A stretch of 64,000 nucleotides of DNA. It comes from Adiantum capillus-veneris (Eukaryota > Streptophyta > Polypodiopsida > Polypodiales > Pteridaceae). This document shows positions 23,212 to 34,999 of this stretch, piece after piece (position 1 is the first letter of the stretch; the number at the start of each line of letters is the position of its first letter). The stretch spans positions 91,778,721 to 91,842,720 of the forward strand of contig CM043956.1 in NCBI GenBank assembly GCA_014529385.2, in the 5' to 3' direction. The notes under the pieces were generated by a model that did not search any database, was not told the origin of the DNA, and saw only the letters and a list, made by a program, of their open reading frames with translations. The position numbers were made by a program, and so were the translations under genes.

Positions 23212-25940
23212 ATCTCGTGACTATGAAGAGTCACACTCGTCATCAATAAAGACATTGCGTCTCTGACACTTCTTGTGGGTGTCAAAATCGTATCGTATAT
23301 CAACAGCCATGGTTTTTGAAATCCCCTCAACATAAACTGGCAAGACACTTCCATACAAAAAGAAAAAGATAAGTCTCACAATCCACATGCAAGCAATACA
23401 AAATCTACATTATAAAAGCACAAGAAAAATCAAATTGTTGTTTGAATCATTATCCATAATTATCAAATACTAAACAATGATACAAAAAAGTGACAGAATA
23501 GCATAAAAGTATGATGGAAACATAAAATAGGTGGGGGAAATGAAGTGTAACGTGGACTCTCACTAGTCATCAAAGGGGTTGACATGCAAAGGCATGTCAC
23601 CCACATCATCAACATCAAGAGAGGTGGAGGCTCCCTCTCTGCTTCGCTTTTTAGGGCGAAATAATGGTTGCACATAATCTGAAATCAAAGTGTCATCAAT
23701 GTCGACTGCTGCACACACCCACCTTGTGCCTAAGCATGCTACCAATACGGGCGTTGTACCACATCCCAACTCCAAACAAATACCTCCAGGCCTACAAAGA
23801 AGCTCCACAAAACATGCAATAAAAGAGTGACTTCGTTGCAAGCCACCACACCATGTCTCCCCTAATGATGATCTGGCTAGAGAAGGCTCTGGAAGATGGT
23901 GCATCATGTAAGAATCCAAAGGCTGCATGCCAAGCCGATTGAATAGTGGGGTGCTCTCAACCACAAAGCAAGGTGGTTGCATGCCAACCCTATGCACCAT
24001 AAGTAAGAGAGAACAATGACACTACACCACCACATAGACAATTAGAGGGCAATCACAATAATAATAACACACCAAAATGAGAAACAAACAAGTTAATATG
24101 TAGAAGAGCATTACCTCAATCCGACCACCAAAGCTATTACCATAACCATAAGCTCCATGATGGAGGACCACAATGCGATGATGAATAGCCATCTCTGCTG
24201 CACGACAAAATCTCTCAACCCAGTCAATGGTATCTCCTGCAAGAGGTTTCAAAAGTCACAATAGAAAACACACAACAAAAATCGACAAGTATTGTATAAA
24301 ATTATGATTGAAGCAAAAACCTGCCATATAGACCATGATCAACAACCACCCTGAGTTTGACAAACTCGAACATGCAAGTTGCATTCCTGCACGAACATGA
24401 TCCTTGCTACAAATATCCCAAAGGGGTACAATAGGGGAGGCTAATGGGGAACCACCAAAGGGAAGATCCAAAAAAATAAAACCAGCAGCCCATGCGACTG
24501 TTCTCCCACCACGCACGCACAAGGTCCCATCGAGGCGTGCACATCCCATGTGCTCATGAACACGAATCCATGCCAGATGTCAAACACCGGCCCTAAAATC
24601 AGCAACAATGGCTATGTAGTCCCCAGAAATGGCCATGCATCATGAGTCAGGCAATGAGGACACAGAAGACAAGGGAGTATCAACAATGTAGACAAAAGAA
24701 ATGGTTTTCTTTGCAACAATCTCCCCAAGAGGTACTACGATACAAGAGGCTAAACAAAGTGACTGAACTCCAAAAAATGAATGAAACAAATGATTGGATT
24801 GCAAGTGAAAGCTCACCATGCTCTCGCTCCATGTTTGCATCCACCCTAGTCTCAACAATCACCTCCTTTCCCTTGCGAGAAGTATTTGTATCTTGAAAAA
24901 AGAAAAAAAACACAATATTACCGGTATGTAAAATAAATAATTTTAGGAAAAAGAGAATTTAAAGCTCTTAGACAAATTATGTTTGAGTCTGTTTTGAGTA
25001 ACCAATTACCCGATATCACCTCATCCACTCTAAGAGGGAGAGGCACATCGACGGATGTGCCACCAACTCCCATAGTATCGTCTCTCTCTCTCTCTTGCCA
25101 ATACATGCCCAGAAGCCATGTCTATCCACCATGGACATGCCTCCATCTCCCAAGTAGTGAGCTTATGCATGGAAGGGGAGTACATGCATCCTTCCCCAGT
25201 AGATAGTTGTGCCCATTGCTTAGCTAAGAATGAAATCCCTGGTAGAAAGCCTTTTCCAACCAAGAATAATAGAAATCTAAAACAAAATAACAAAATAACA
25301 TCACTACACACTTTGTAATTATGAAAATCTTGAAATAAAAGTATGATGAGCTTGAGCTGTAGGCTAGCCGCTGAGATGCCATGCATACCGTGGCCACTTT
25401 CTTCATAGCTTGCTTGTCACATCTTTTGTCTTAGCTTCAAGAGAGGTCTCCAAAGGATAAAGATAGGGTCGTGCTTCAAACTTGAGCTCCTCAAAGTAAG
25501 AGGCAAGAGAGCAATCATGAGGCAACAAAATACCACCAGCAATGTTGCTCAAGTCCTCCACAAACTTTGTGGCCCTATCAAAAATCCTTTGTAGAAGGCC
25601 CTTTCTACGGATCCAACTACATAACAAGGAAGATGAGAAAAAACTAAAATAATCACCAAAAACTAGCAACTCTACATCAAAGATTCTTGAAAGTCAAAAG
25701 AAACTTTACTCACATGCGATACACATGATCTCCTTTCTTTAAACCATAAGAGGATCTAGTAATCTTATCTGCCTCAAGCAAGGAAACCCATAACAGTTTG
25801 TTCAAGATAGGAGCATCCTGCATAGCAATCAAGTTCAGTTTCTCAAGTGTAGCCCAACTATCAGGACCCCATTTGAGTGCAAGAACTCGAACCATCCAAT
25901 CCGGTCCAAGATTTGGATCAACAATATTTAGCAACTGCAA
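23212..25940 (-). pseudogene. Multi-exon gene resembling a beta-class DNA aminomethyltransferase, decayed
   Basis: Exons on the minus strand join through good splice sites: 25936-25713 (PDWMVRVLALKWGPDSW), about 25623-25388, about 25216-25020, about 24895-24815, about 24770-24320, about 24246-24115 and about 23990-23563. The enzyme-like part has two boxes. FIFLDLPFGGSP (about 24480-24445) resembles the catalytic D-P-P-Y/F motif IV. RPGGICLELGCGTTPVLVAC...VCAAVDID (about 23793-23700) resembles the S-adenosylmethionine motif I of the form D-P-F-x-G-S-G-T-T. Motif IV ahead of motif I is the order of beta-class N4-cytosine/N6-adenine methylases. Damage: in-frame TGA near 24640 and 24590, a stop at 25403, a frame change at a GA run near 25085, and Leu for Pro in motif IV. 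The N-terminus has no family I know. A small acidic exon at 23312-23223 (AVDIRYDFDTHKKCQRRN) may be an alternative end. Confidence 0.5.
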
Positions 25941-27890
25941 TTTTTGAGGAACGAATAGAAAACCAAGTTTAAACAGCTATTACACTATGTGCAAAACACC
26001 CAAAACAAAAATAATTCAACCACCTTCCCAACGGTTGACTAATGATGTAGGTTTCCGTAAAATAAGCGGATTGTGGAACAAAATCTAGGTTCTGTAAACT
26101 GTTTTTTTTGGATGTGATAAATTTGTCCCTATCAGCTAAGAAATTCAAGGTCTCGAGTATGTCTAAATGTATGGCTGTATGGAGTATTGGACGGCATTAT
26201 GTCTAATAGGAAAAGGTATGTCTATTTGGTTGATGATGCTAATTTTTGAAAAAAAAGCTACTTAATAGGAGGAATGTACGTGTGAATGTGATACCGTAGG
26301 TCTTTGAATAGAGCCGGAAATTCACCAAAAAATTAATAAAAAATCTCAAAACAGTGAGCTGTAATGGTCGGATACCTGGGTAAGTTGTAATACTAGTAGT
26401 TCGGAGTACTCTGGTTACATTGACTGAACTTAGGCTGATTCAGTTCTTAGTACAGGTGCCTAATAATCTAAATCATCTAAAGAGACTTTGAATGCACTGA
26501 AAATTGATTTTAGATGCGTTGCCATATCGGCTGATACTTTGTAGGTATTAAGAGGCATCACATACCCTATTATGGTAGTAAATAGATTTTTTTACTCGCT
26601 CGTTTTTACCATACTCGCTCGTTTTCACTGATTCAGCATATCGACAGATTTCTGCTGGCCGTGGCCGGTTTGACCCTGGGTAATTCAATAAAATAAGCTT
26701 GACATCATTTTGCTCGCTTCGTATTCTCTCTCTAATATATATGAACATTTCTTTGCCTACTATCTTGCAATATATACAACGAAAAGTTTCTAGGTGATTG
26801 GTTTAAAAGTGTCTCGATAATATAAAGAATGTCATCAATTTCCCTTTAGTTGATCTTGGCTAGTTACTCTTACTTCTATTCTATCTCGGACGATGTGTGG
26901 GCTGGCTCTATGGACTGAGTTGTCTAGGGTATTATAGCTTGAAATCTGGTTTATAACTGGCTTGTGCAATAGTATGTCAGTCATGTGATAATAACAGAGG
27001 TATTATTTGATAAAGGTTGTGAATATAACTAGAAAGGGCTTTGGTTTGAAAATCGGTAATTAATCAGATCTTGTTGGGATATCTCAGTTTTTTTCTAAAA
27101 ATATATATATATTTTTTGGAGTAGGAACTGGTAAAGTTTGATTTTTCTATACTTCAAATTAAAAAGGAGGGGTTTTTCTTAATGAACTGATATCTGGCTC
27201 GAGATTGCGTATAGAGTGAAGTTCTCTCTTATCTAATTAAGGAAGTAGTTCTTTTCAGATTTGATAATCTTCCTAAAACCCTACTTAAAACTAAGGTTAG
27301 GCATGGAAAATTTTATAAAGTTAATCGAGAAATAACCAGTTATATAGCTGCTCTATGGGGATTTTACTTTCCTTATCGATTTGGCAATAAGCCAAGGACC
27401 TTTTTTTCTAAAAAAAACAAGATACAAGTTAAGAACTGTGTTTTGTTTTACTATGACATGGATAACAATTGGGATGCCCAACATCACCTGCATACAGTCA
27501 CGTGCTAATGAATTGTTTTCTTGTGGCTATGGGTGCAGGTGAGGGCTACCTTCTTTGATTAAAACATTCTATTCTTAACAAATGGCGGATCTCTTAACGT
27601 GAAGGAAAATTTCCTAGACTTTGGGATTGCGATTTCCCGCAATATATTCTGTTATCTTCATTACCTTGTACATAATTTATTTTCAACTGCAATTCAGTTA
27701 ATGTACAAATCCATTGTATTATTCTAGAATTGTTGGTCTGTGAACAGGTAGTGTTCGTTTGCGTATATATATAGATTTAGAACTGCTACACACACACACC
27801 GAACCTTTCCATTCCCCACCCGCTCACTCACGTTCTCCACTCTCTCCCTCGCTCTGAGTAGTCGGCAAGCCTGCAAGAGAAAAAAAAAAG
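25941..27890. other. Long AT-rich interval without recognisable gene
   Basis: No domain-bearing ORF is present on either strand. An acceptor-like site (aaaattgcag on the minus strand, about 25940) implies that the methyltransferase-like gene has further 5' exons, but none could be recognised here. Confidence 0.5.

Positions 27891-27892
<2 letters not shown>

Positions 27893-27968
<76 letters not shown>
27893..27968. repeat. (TA)n microsatellite, about 38 units
   Basis: Uninterrupted TA dinucleotides. Minus-strand frames here give only Tyr-Ile repeats. Confidence 0.98.
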
Positions 27969-27972
<4 letters not shown>

Positions 27973-28009
27973 TAAACTATAGTAGTATATAGTTTATTAC
28001 ACCTCCATT

Positions 28010-28262
28010 CCCACACACACACACGCTCACGTATACAAACACACACATTCACCTACGCACATATACACACACACACACCCCCTCATCTCATGCTCTCTCG
28101 CCATCTCTCTCTCGGCTCGATAATTGACATCCCGCACACACCATACACAAACACATATACCCATACATATAAGCACTCACAAGCACATACACATACATAC
28201 ATAAATACACGGTATGCGCACCCACACAACCATATACACACACGCGTATACACACACACCAA
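28010..28262. repeat. CA-rich low-complexity region
   Basis: Interrupted (CA)n with cacacatacata variants. Several 60-110-codon frames on both strands derive from it and are not genes. Confidence 0.85.
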
Positions 28263-28479
28263 AAAAATACAAAAAAATCGAAGGATATCGACGACATCGA
28301 CGAACAAGAAAGAAGGCGGTCAAAGCACGCGCCGACAACAGAAGCAAGCAAAGGCGTCGAAGGCATGCCGTGGCTGACCCCGAAAGTGACAAATGCGCTA
28401 CACCGATGCACCAGCGAGGCCGTCATTCACCAGCATCTCGTCCACGATGCCCTCTTCAGTAAAAACCGTAGGTTATCAT

Positions 28480-29080
28480 CATTTTTCCTAGTTTCAAACC
28501 AAATCTTGTAAAAATCCCAAATTTGTAAATTCTCATCTCTCTAGGTGATGGTCACAAAGGTCCACCTAGAGGTTTTCCTTATAATATTTCCCAAGACAAA
28601 GCAAGGGTCAACCACCCAGGGCCCACCGCCTTGCTTTGTCTCCCCTGATTAGATTACCCTAATCACACGAGATTATCATAATCTAAAGCAACCAACACCT
28701 ATAAAAAGGCACAGAGAGGTCACTATGAGGGGGGGGGGGCAAGTTCATTAGAGGTTAGCACTTGGTAGTATTTTGGTGGGAGGATTGGCAACATTTGCAT
28801 CAGAAGAGAGGGGACTTAGCATAGTGATTTTCTTTGGGAATTGTACTATGTAAAGGAAGCTATGTCCACATCTCGACTCCAACGGTCAATGCACACACAC
28901 TCATGTTAGCAAGTTTTCATGTCAATGAGTCATCTCTAGAGAACGCACCAAGTAGGTTCACTATCTCTCCCTCTATCTCTCTATCACCATGATGTGCCAC
29001 CTCACTGGAAATAAGGTTGCTGTAAAAATTGCAAGAGAATAATTCTCCCTCACACCCCCGAGGGTTTTCATCACCTATCG

Positions 29081-29117
<37 letters not shown>

Positions 29118-29294
29118 CGCTCTGTGTGTGTGTGTGTAGAGTTTGTGATATTTCAAATCATTGTTGTCTGCGTCCTAGCCACTCAAAGCTAGGTGGTGCC
29201 CCTTTGTTCGCTTCACTGTGACCGGCTTGCGGCGTGCATCGGCTCCCGACATTATAGAGGCCGTCGGGTTCCGTGTCGTGCTGTGGGCTCGTCA
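28480..29294 (+). mobile_element. LTR (5' end unclear) related to the solo LTR at 40500-42049
   Basis: The 3' end gcgtcctagcc...aagctaggtggtgcccc ... gaggccgtcggg ... GGGCTCGTCA matches the 3' end of the LTR at 40500-42049, including the preceding (TC)n tract (29084-29114 here). A TATA-like ctataaaaaggc lies at about 28701. The element ends at 29294, and the split Ty3 gag begins straight after it. The left boundary and target duplication were not found, and (G)10 at 28730 marks instability. Confidence 0.5.
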
Positions 29295-30537
29295 GTGTCT
29301 TCAAGGTTTCTCCATCAACCTATGGACAAGCAACCTCACGAAGAGTTTTCCTCTTTCTCTTGATGATGTCAATGATCTCCTCGTGGAATTCACGCTTTGA
29401 CATGCCAAGGAATTCTCCTAGAGTAAACTCAATCTTGCTATTCAAAATCCTATCCTCCAAGACATTTTTTAAATCTGTAGCAACCTCAATATCAGATTGT
29501 AGTTTATATGCTGGGCCTTTTGTCTTACCTTTTGTTGGCTCTTTCTTCTTTCCTATTGTAGACTCCTCCATGAGTACTTCAAGTGGAGATGCTCCTTGTG
29601 TCAGGGGTGCTTGGGAAGGCATTGAGTTGCTTCTTTCGCCACTTCTAGAAGCTCTTATTTATGGTCCTTCATCAGCATTCTTGCATCTGCGTTTCTCTTC
29701 TACAATAGTCTCATTTTGCTGGCATTTTGTAATGCGAGCATGCACTAACAATGAGTCCACTTGATCATCCCATCCCGTTTCTAGACGTATGAAATCACCT
29801 GCCTCACGTAGAATCTCTTTTGTAAGCTTTCCCTTTTTAGCTAATTGCATGACATTTGACCAAATTCGACCATGATGGTCACTCACCACTTCATCACTAA
29901 GATGCTCAATTTTTACTCCATAAGTAGCTGCCTCAACTGAAGAGGTGGCATGGTTAGTTTCCATATCTTCAACTAAGATTTGCATTCCCCCCTTCCCAAA
30001 GCTAGTTCTCAAGGGTAAACCTGTCTCTCTTCAGTGGATTTTACCATCCTTAAAGAAGACAACATCTTTTGTCAAAGCATCACTGAAACTATCACAATCC
30101 CTTCTTACATGGTCTGTATTATCACACCAAATACATCTATTAACAAACCCTTCTTTGGACTATTGTCTTTGCCTAGGAAGTGGCCCTGATGGTTGGCCTT
30201 TTTCTTTAAATTTTGCAAGATTCACCTTCAAGTCACACATTCTCTTCACAAGCTCATCTAGCATAGACTCATGAAACTTAGGAGCTATAAAAGTAGGCTT
30301 TACCATTTTGTCAGAAGTTGAGATGGAAGGACTTATAGTGTTTACTACCATCTTGTCCCTTCTTCTTTGTCGTTTGACAAGCAGTGAGACAATACTTTCA
30401 ACTTCATTCCAGTCGGTCTTTAGTCCTTGCTCAGCATCTTTATCTTCAAGAAGAAGCTCCAAATTTTCTTAAAACTCTTTGCCTGCAGCTTGTAAAAAAA
30501 GATCTGTCTTCTGTGCATCGAATGTGGCCCTTTCCAT
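29295..30537 (-). pseudogene. Ty3/Gypsy gag, C-terminal piece (split gag, part 3 of 3)
   Basis: Minus strand, read from 30537: MERATFDAQKTDLFLQAAGK, then ENLELLLEDKDAEQGL, a basic RQRRRDK stretch, a CX2CX4HX4C zinc knuckle (CIWCDNTDHVRRDC, about 30100-30145), VVFFKDGKIH, and later FTLGEFLGMSKREFHEEIID, the leader ahead of the protease. Everything lies in a single frame over 1.2 kb, interrupted by stops at about 30468 (TAA), 30160 (TAG), 30037 (TGA) and 29659 (TAA). The gag is cut at 30537 by the 9.9-kb transposon, and its 5' parts lie beyond it. At 29295 it is cut by an LTR, so protease and pol are missing. Confidence 0.82.
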
Positions 30538-30539
30538 TA

Positions 30540-30567
30540 GGGCCAAAAATGACTCAAAAAGGGCTGT
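30540..30567 (+). repeat. Left terminal inverted repeat of the 9.9-kb transposon
   Basis: Begins GGGCCAAAAATGACTC. It pairs with 40407-40434 with three transitions in 28 bases. Preceded by TA at 30538. Confidence 0.82.
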
Positions 30568-30899
30568 GTAAGGAATTGGTTAAATTACTAATTAGCAGAG
30601 CCATTTATGGTCAAAACGGCTCCAAATTTGTCTGTTTTGGTCATTTAAAGAATATCTACGCAATCTAATCTAGATACATATCTCTAAATATTCAAAAAGA
30701 TATCGTTTTCTTCACATTCTTTTGTGGTTCACCTCGAAATTTGTTTTCATTTACTTCACAAATAGTTGTTTCCACTTTTGAATCACTCAATCTCTCTTTT
30801 TTCTCTCACCTTTCGTGGGCCTTATCTCTTCTTCTCTGATGCACCTTGTTCTGCTGCTATGTTATTTCCATTATACTTTCTGCTCCTTCATTACTTACA

Positions 30900-33287
30900 A
30901 TGACTAATTCATCTTCCATTAGTGATAACCGCAAGTTTCACTTGAACATTAAGCTAAGCCAGGAATATGCTACTACGCGGAGTGTCTATCAAAGACCAGT
31001 TACAATTGCAAATGAAGCACAACAACTTCGCAACGAGGGAAAGAAACACATTGATATATGGACAGATGGAAGCTTGTATCCACCAGATCCTAGCACTGGA
31101 AGGTATCCATCTTTTCACACACCTCATGATTTGATGAGATTTGTTTGTGATGGGGTTGATGGCTTACTAGGATATAGTTCTAGGTTATCTCATTTACACA
31201 TTGATCATACACATTACATTCAATATCTCAAAACTGTTTTGTCTTCAAATGCAACAAGAATTTGAGAACTTGAAAACCAAATACCATCTCTAAAACAAGA
31301 AAATCACCAACTTCGGAGTTTAAAAGAAACTCCAATAGGATTAAGAGCACGAGTAAAATGAATGAGAGATGTAGTAAACTTAACAGAAGGTTCTGGACAA
31401 AGAAAAAAAAGATTAAAGATTACTAGAGAACATGTGACTAGTCTTTTAGGATTTGATATGTCCAATGTTCAAGAAAGGGTGAGATTTTTGAATGAGGTAA
31501 TGAACAAAAGTGATATTCTTAAACTTTTGAAACTTCTTGAAAATCAAACTTAGAAGAAATTGGTATTTCAAAATTTACTGAAAGATATGGGTTTACTGGT
31601 CCAACCTTCTCAAATGCAAGAAGTTTGTGACACAGTGGGGGTGAGTAGAAGGGGTTACAGGGCCATCTCTAAAACCTGGTTTCAGGTTTTAAAGTATTAC
31701 AAGATTAAAGATTTTGGGTTGCCTAGGCCTCACAATGTTGGAAAAGTTAGGACTCTGTTAAACGAAGAAATACCCGAACATTTTGGAGAGTACTATCATA
31801 TAGAAGTGCCATATGAAAAACAGAAAAAAAAATCTTCTTTTGAGTATAATGTTTTTGATAACATTTGGATGAGTATAAAAAATGTTCAATCTGCTATGGT
31901 GAGATACTATAATATGCAAGAAGTAGATTGTGAAGGAAAACTTATATTTGTTATGAAATTGGATGAAGCTCAAATTCAGAAATGTCAAAAAATGGAAAGA
32001 GTATCCATATCCCTTATGAATAGAGCATTGGACTATAGCCAGGGTAAGCTTGATTTCCCATACCACAAAACTCAATCAGAAATGGAACTTTGGTGGATCG
32101 GAGCAACTCAAATACTAGTAGAAAATCACGATACATTGAAATGGCTCTTTTTGCAGACCGATATCCCTTCTGTTATACAGGACCAAAATGCAGGTGAAAA
32201 ACACTGTGTAAATGGCATGGGTGACTTTTTTGTAGAATGGCACTTGAGTGCCGACCTGAAAGCATTAAAGTGCATGTTTGGTGTATGTGGAGGTGCCAAT
32301 ACCAAGTATCCATGTCTATATTGCATGGCAAGCACTGGAACAAAAGGATGGCTTGCAGAACACGAGGTTGGAAAACCACCATCGAGAAATAGTATGAACG
32401 TCATCGACTACCCATCGTCTTCTATGATTCCGGATCCAATTCTAACAATAGATTTAAAAAATGTACATATATGTACAATGCATGCAGAGATTATAACCTT
32501 GGACAAATTGCTTCGACTCCATCTTGATTATGCATATTCTATTAAGCCAACTAAACTTGCAGACGAGTGCATAGAAAAATGCGAGGCTTTGCTCTCTCAA
32601 ATGGGTTTTCATGGTGGTCAACTGCATCTAAAAAAAGATCCTACTCTTTCAAAAGGAATGGGTCATGTTTTGCAAGATGTTTCAATGGGTGGAGCAAAAG
32701 CCAAAAGATTTTTGAGTAACCATGACAACAAACAAGTTGATGCTATGTGGAACTGCTGGAAGGATCTTTGTGTAATAACAACCAATGTCAAAAGTAGACC
32801 CCAGATGTAGCCAACAAACCCATGGAAGTGTGGAAGAAGCTCGACAATTTTTTGAAAGTTTTGAGACAACAAGTTAGCTCTGCTACTTATGTAGATGACT
32901 TTAAAAAGACAATAAAGCTTTTAATAAGTGCTATTACAGATGCTTGGGGAGAAAAAGACATCACATATTACTTGGTGAGTATTCAGTTACTTTCTAAAGT
33001 TTGGATAGTATTTTACATTGCATCCTATTGAGTTCAACTATCTTTTTTTTTTTAAAAAGCATATTCTGTACGTGCATGGACCATATTTTGCAAAACAAGG
33101 ACCCCTTGCAACATGGAATACTCAAGGAATGGAAAAATCTCACTATCAAGCGAGGACTTCTTTTTTCAAATGTACGAGAAAGAGAGGGGGACAAAGAAGG
33201 AGCAATACACTAAAGGAATTATTCGATTGGTTCTATAGGAGGCAATTACAACGGATGAGATCAAACAACCATGCTGCTCAACCATAG
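30900..33287 (+). pseudogene. DDE-like transposase with embedded C-x2-C, family not named, one intron
   Basis: This is probably the element's own transposase. ATG at 30900 (MTNSSSISDNRKF). A coiled-coil stretch (ELENQ ... LKQENHQLRSLKE) lies at about 31266-31335, and a helical region with KITREHVTSLLGFDMSNVQE near 31405-31470. The catalytic-like core follows: Asp in FVMKLDEAQ (31962), then VERVS-like ERVSISLMNRALD, second Asp in WHLSADLKAL (32253), then a zinc-knuckle-like YPCLYCM (32310-32325). HAEIITLDKLL follows, then an intron with consensus ends (GTGAGT 32975 to AAG 33059). After it come YVHGPYFAKQGPL and GMEKSHYQAR, with a candidate catalytic Glu at 33132. Damage: stops at 31263, 31359 and 31551, and a frame change near 32798. 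Domain roles are inference from RNase H-fold transposases; the motifs are seen directly. Confidence 0.65.
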
Positions 33288-33387
33288 ATGGAGATTAATG
33301 CTTCACTTTGAAACTTTGTACCAAATCTTTCTAAAGAGATCCAAACTCAAAAAAGATATTTTGGTGCAAAAAATTATCAAATTTACA

Positions 33388-34994
33388 TCAGGTTTTTATT
33401 TTTTTCATATCTCTAGGCATGTCACCCCTATATCTCAAAAAATTTCTTCTTTTATAGACCCCAAGAGGGTTGACATTTGTCTCCTCAGCTACTGCTACAT
33501 AGCTAGAGTAGCAAAGACAGTATCCTGCTCTTGAGGCATTGAATCCTGCAGCATATCCAAATATTCTAAGTGCTGCTGCTCTCTCAAGTAGCATGATCTT
33601 GTTTGCATTGATTTGAAGGGGAGTGTACCCCTAAAAACCGTGACAATATCTTCAGGGCAAACATTGGCAACCCAGGATCTTCAAAATACTGCATGTGAAA
33701 AGCACAGAAGGTGGCACTATCCAATGTAGGCATGTAGTGCATGAGAGAGGAGGCATCCCTTTTTGAAGAGCCCTCTATTGCTTTCCCTCTCGAACCTTTA
33801 GATCTCCCAAGAAAATTTTCTTTGTTAAGGAGTTCAATTTGCAAAACAAGACATAATGAGTAATTAAAACAAACTTGAAAAAAAGAAAGATTTCAGAAGG
33901 GAGATCAAGGTGAAACTAAATCTACCTTTTGCAACCCATCTTCGGCAATGACTTTTTCTTGAAGGAGATTGCATGATCCGGTCATCTCTCTTATGTCAAC
34001 TTCCTTTCCAATTTTTTTCAGCTTAAAATCTCTGACAAAAGATTGGATGCCAAGCTCAACAACTCTCTTCTCAAAATCCTCATCTTTGAGGAAGGTTTCT
34101 CCTCTTCCACTCTTCTCATGCATAGAGCAAGTGTATCAGGAGCAAGCATAAAATATTTATTGGATATCTGAGGATCAAGTGCCAAAAACTCCGCTTTTGA
34201 CTCTTCTTCTGTGTTAATAAAATCTTTGGCCACCTCAGAAGCTTCAAAAATGGTTGCAATACAGTAGTCCTCCCTCATATTAAGCAGACATTGGATATGA
34301 TGGAGAGGGATATACTCTTTTCCATTGATATAGAAGTAGGGAAGGTTTGGAATAGTAAGGGAAGCTTCAGACACCTCTACCTCATCTGTTGGCTCATCAA
34401 TGACAGTACTAGCTCTAAATTGAGCCACATCAAAATTTGCACTCTCCTGCTCCTCAGCTGCAACATCAACTTCATCCTCTTCTAGAATTTCAATTTTCTC
34501 AAGCTGCAAAACTGTGGAAACATTTTTATTTGTTACCTCTTCATCTCTATCTTTCACTTCAACAGCTTTGCCTTGCATGTCAACTTTAAGGAACAAAAAG
34601 AAAAGAAAGGCAACTTCTTTTGGAACAAGGTTGCAAGGCTTTGAATGTAATTGACAAGAAATGGTAGGTGGACAAACAAAGGAAGTCTTCTTAGAAAATA
34701 TTCCAAACCTCCTTGTTACTTTGCCTTTCTCAATTGAGTTGGTAGTAAATTTGGTTAGATGGCAATAAGTCTTGCCATCTAAAACCAAACACTTGCCTTC
34801 AACTGCCTCTTCAAACTCTTTGAATTCTTCTGACAAAAGTCCTTCAAATTGTCTAGCAAAACTGCAAGATCAAACAAAGGGTTGAATATTTCATATGCTT
34901 TGGTATACACTTCTATGTCACCACCATCCATCATAGCAACCAATAGCTTCTCACTTGGACTCTCCTCCAAAATCTCCTCCCGACCTTCGTTCAT
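33388..34994 (-). pseudogene. Antisense ORF of unknown function inside the 9.9-kb transposon
   Basis: The probable start is at 34994 (MNEGREEILEESPSEKLL). The frame shifts once near 34845 into a 272-codon open stretch ending at 34018. It holds KCLVLDGKTYCHLTKFTTNS, an acidic middle rich in Glu/Asp (EILEEDEVDVAAEEQES), and NLPYFYINGKEYIPLHHIQCLL. Further pieces follow in other frames (34123-33905 and 33844-33388), possibly separate exons. I recognise no family. Its reach up to, but not into, the transposase 3' end suggests two convergent genes of one element. Possible roles, such as a DNA-binding partner for the transposase, are speculation. Confidence 0.45.
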
Positions 34995-34999
34995 GGTAG

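Noticed and set aside
27828-28462. Several ORFs of 60-112 codons
   Set aside because: Products of (TA)n and CA-rich low complexity.
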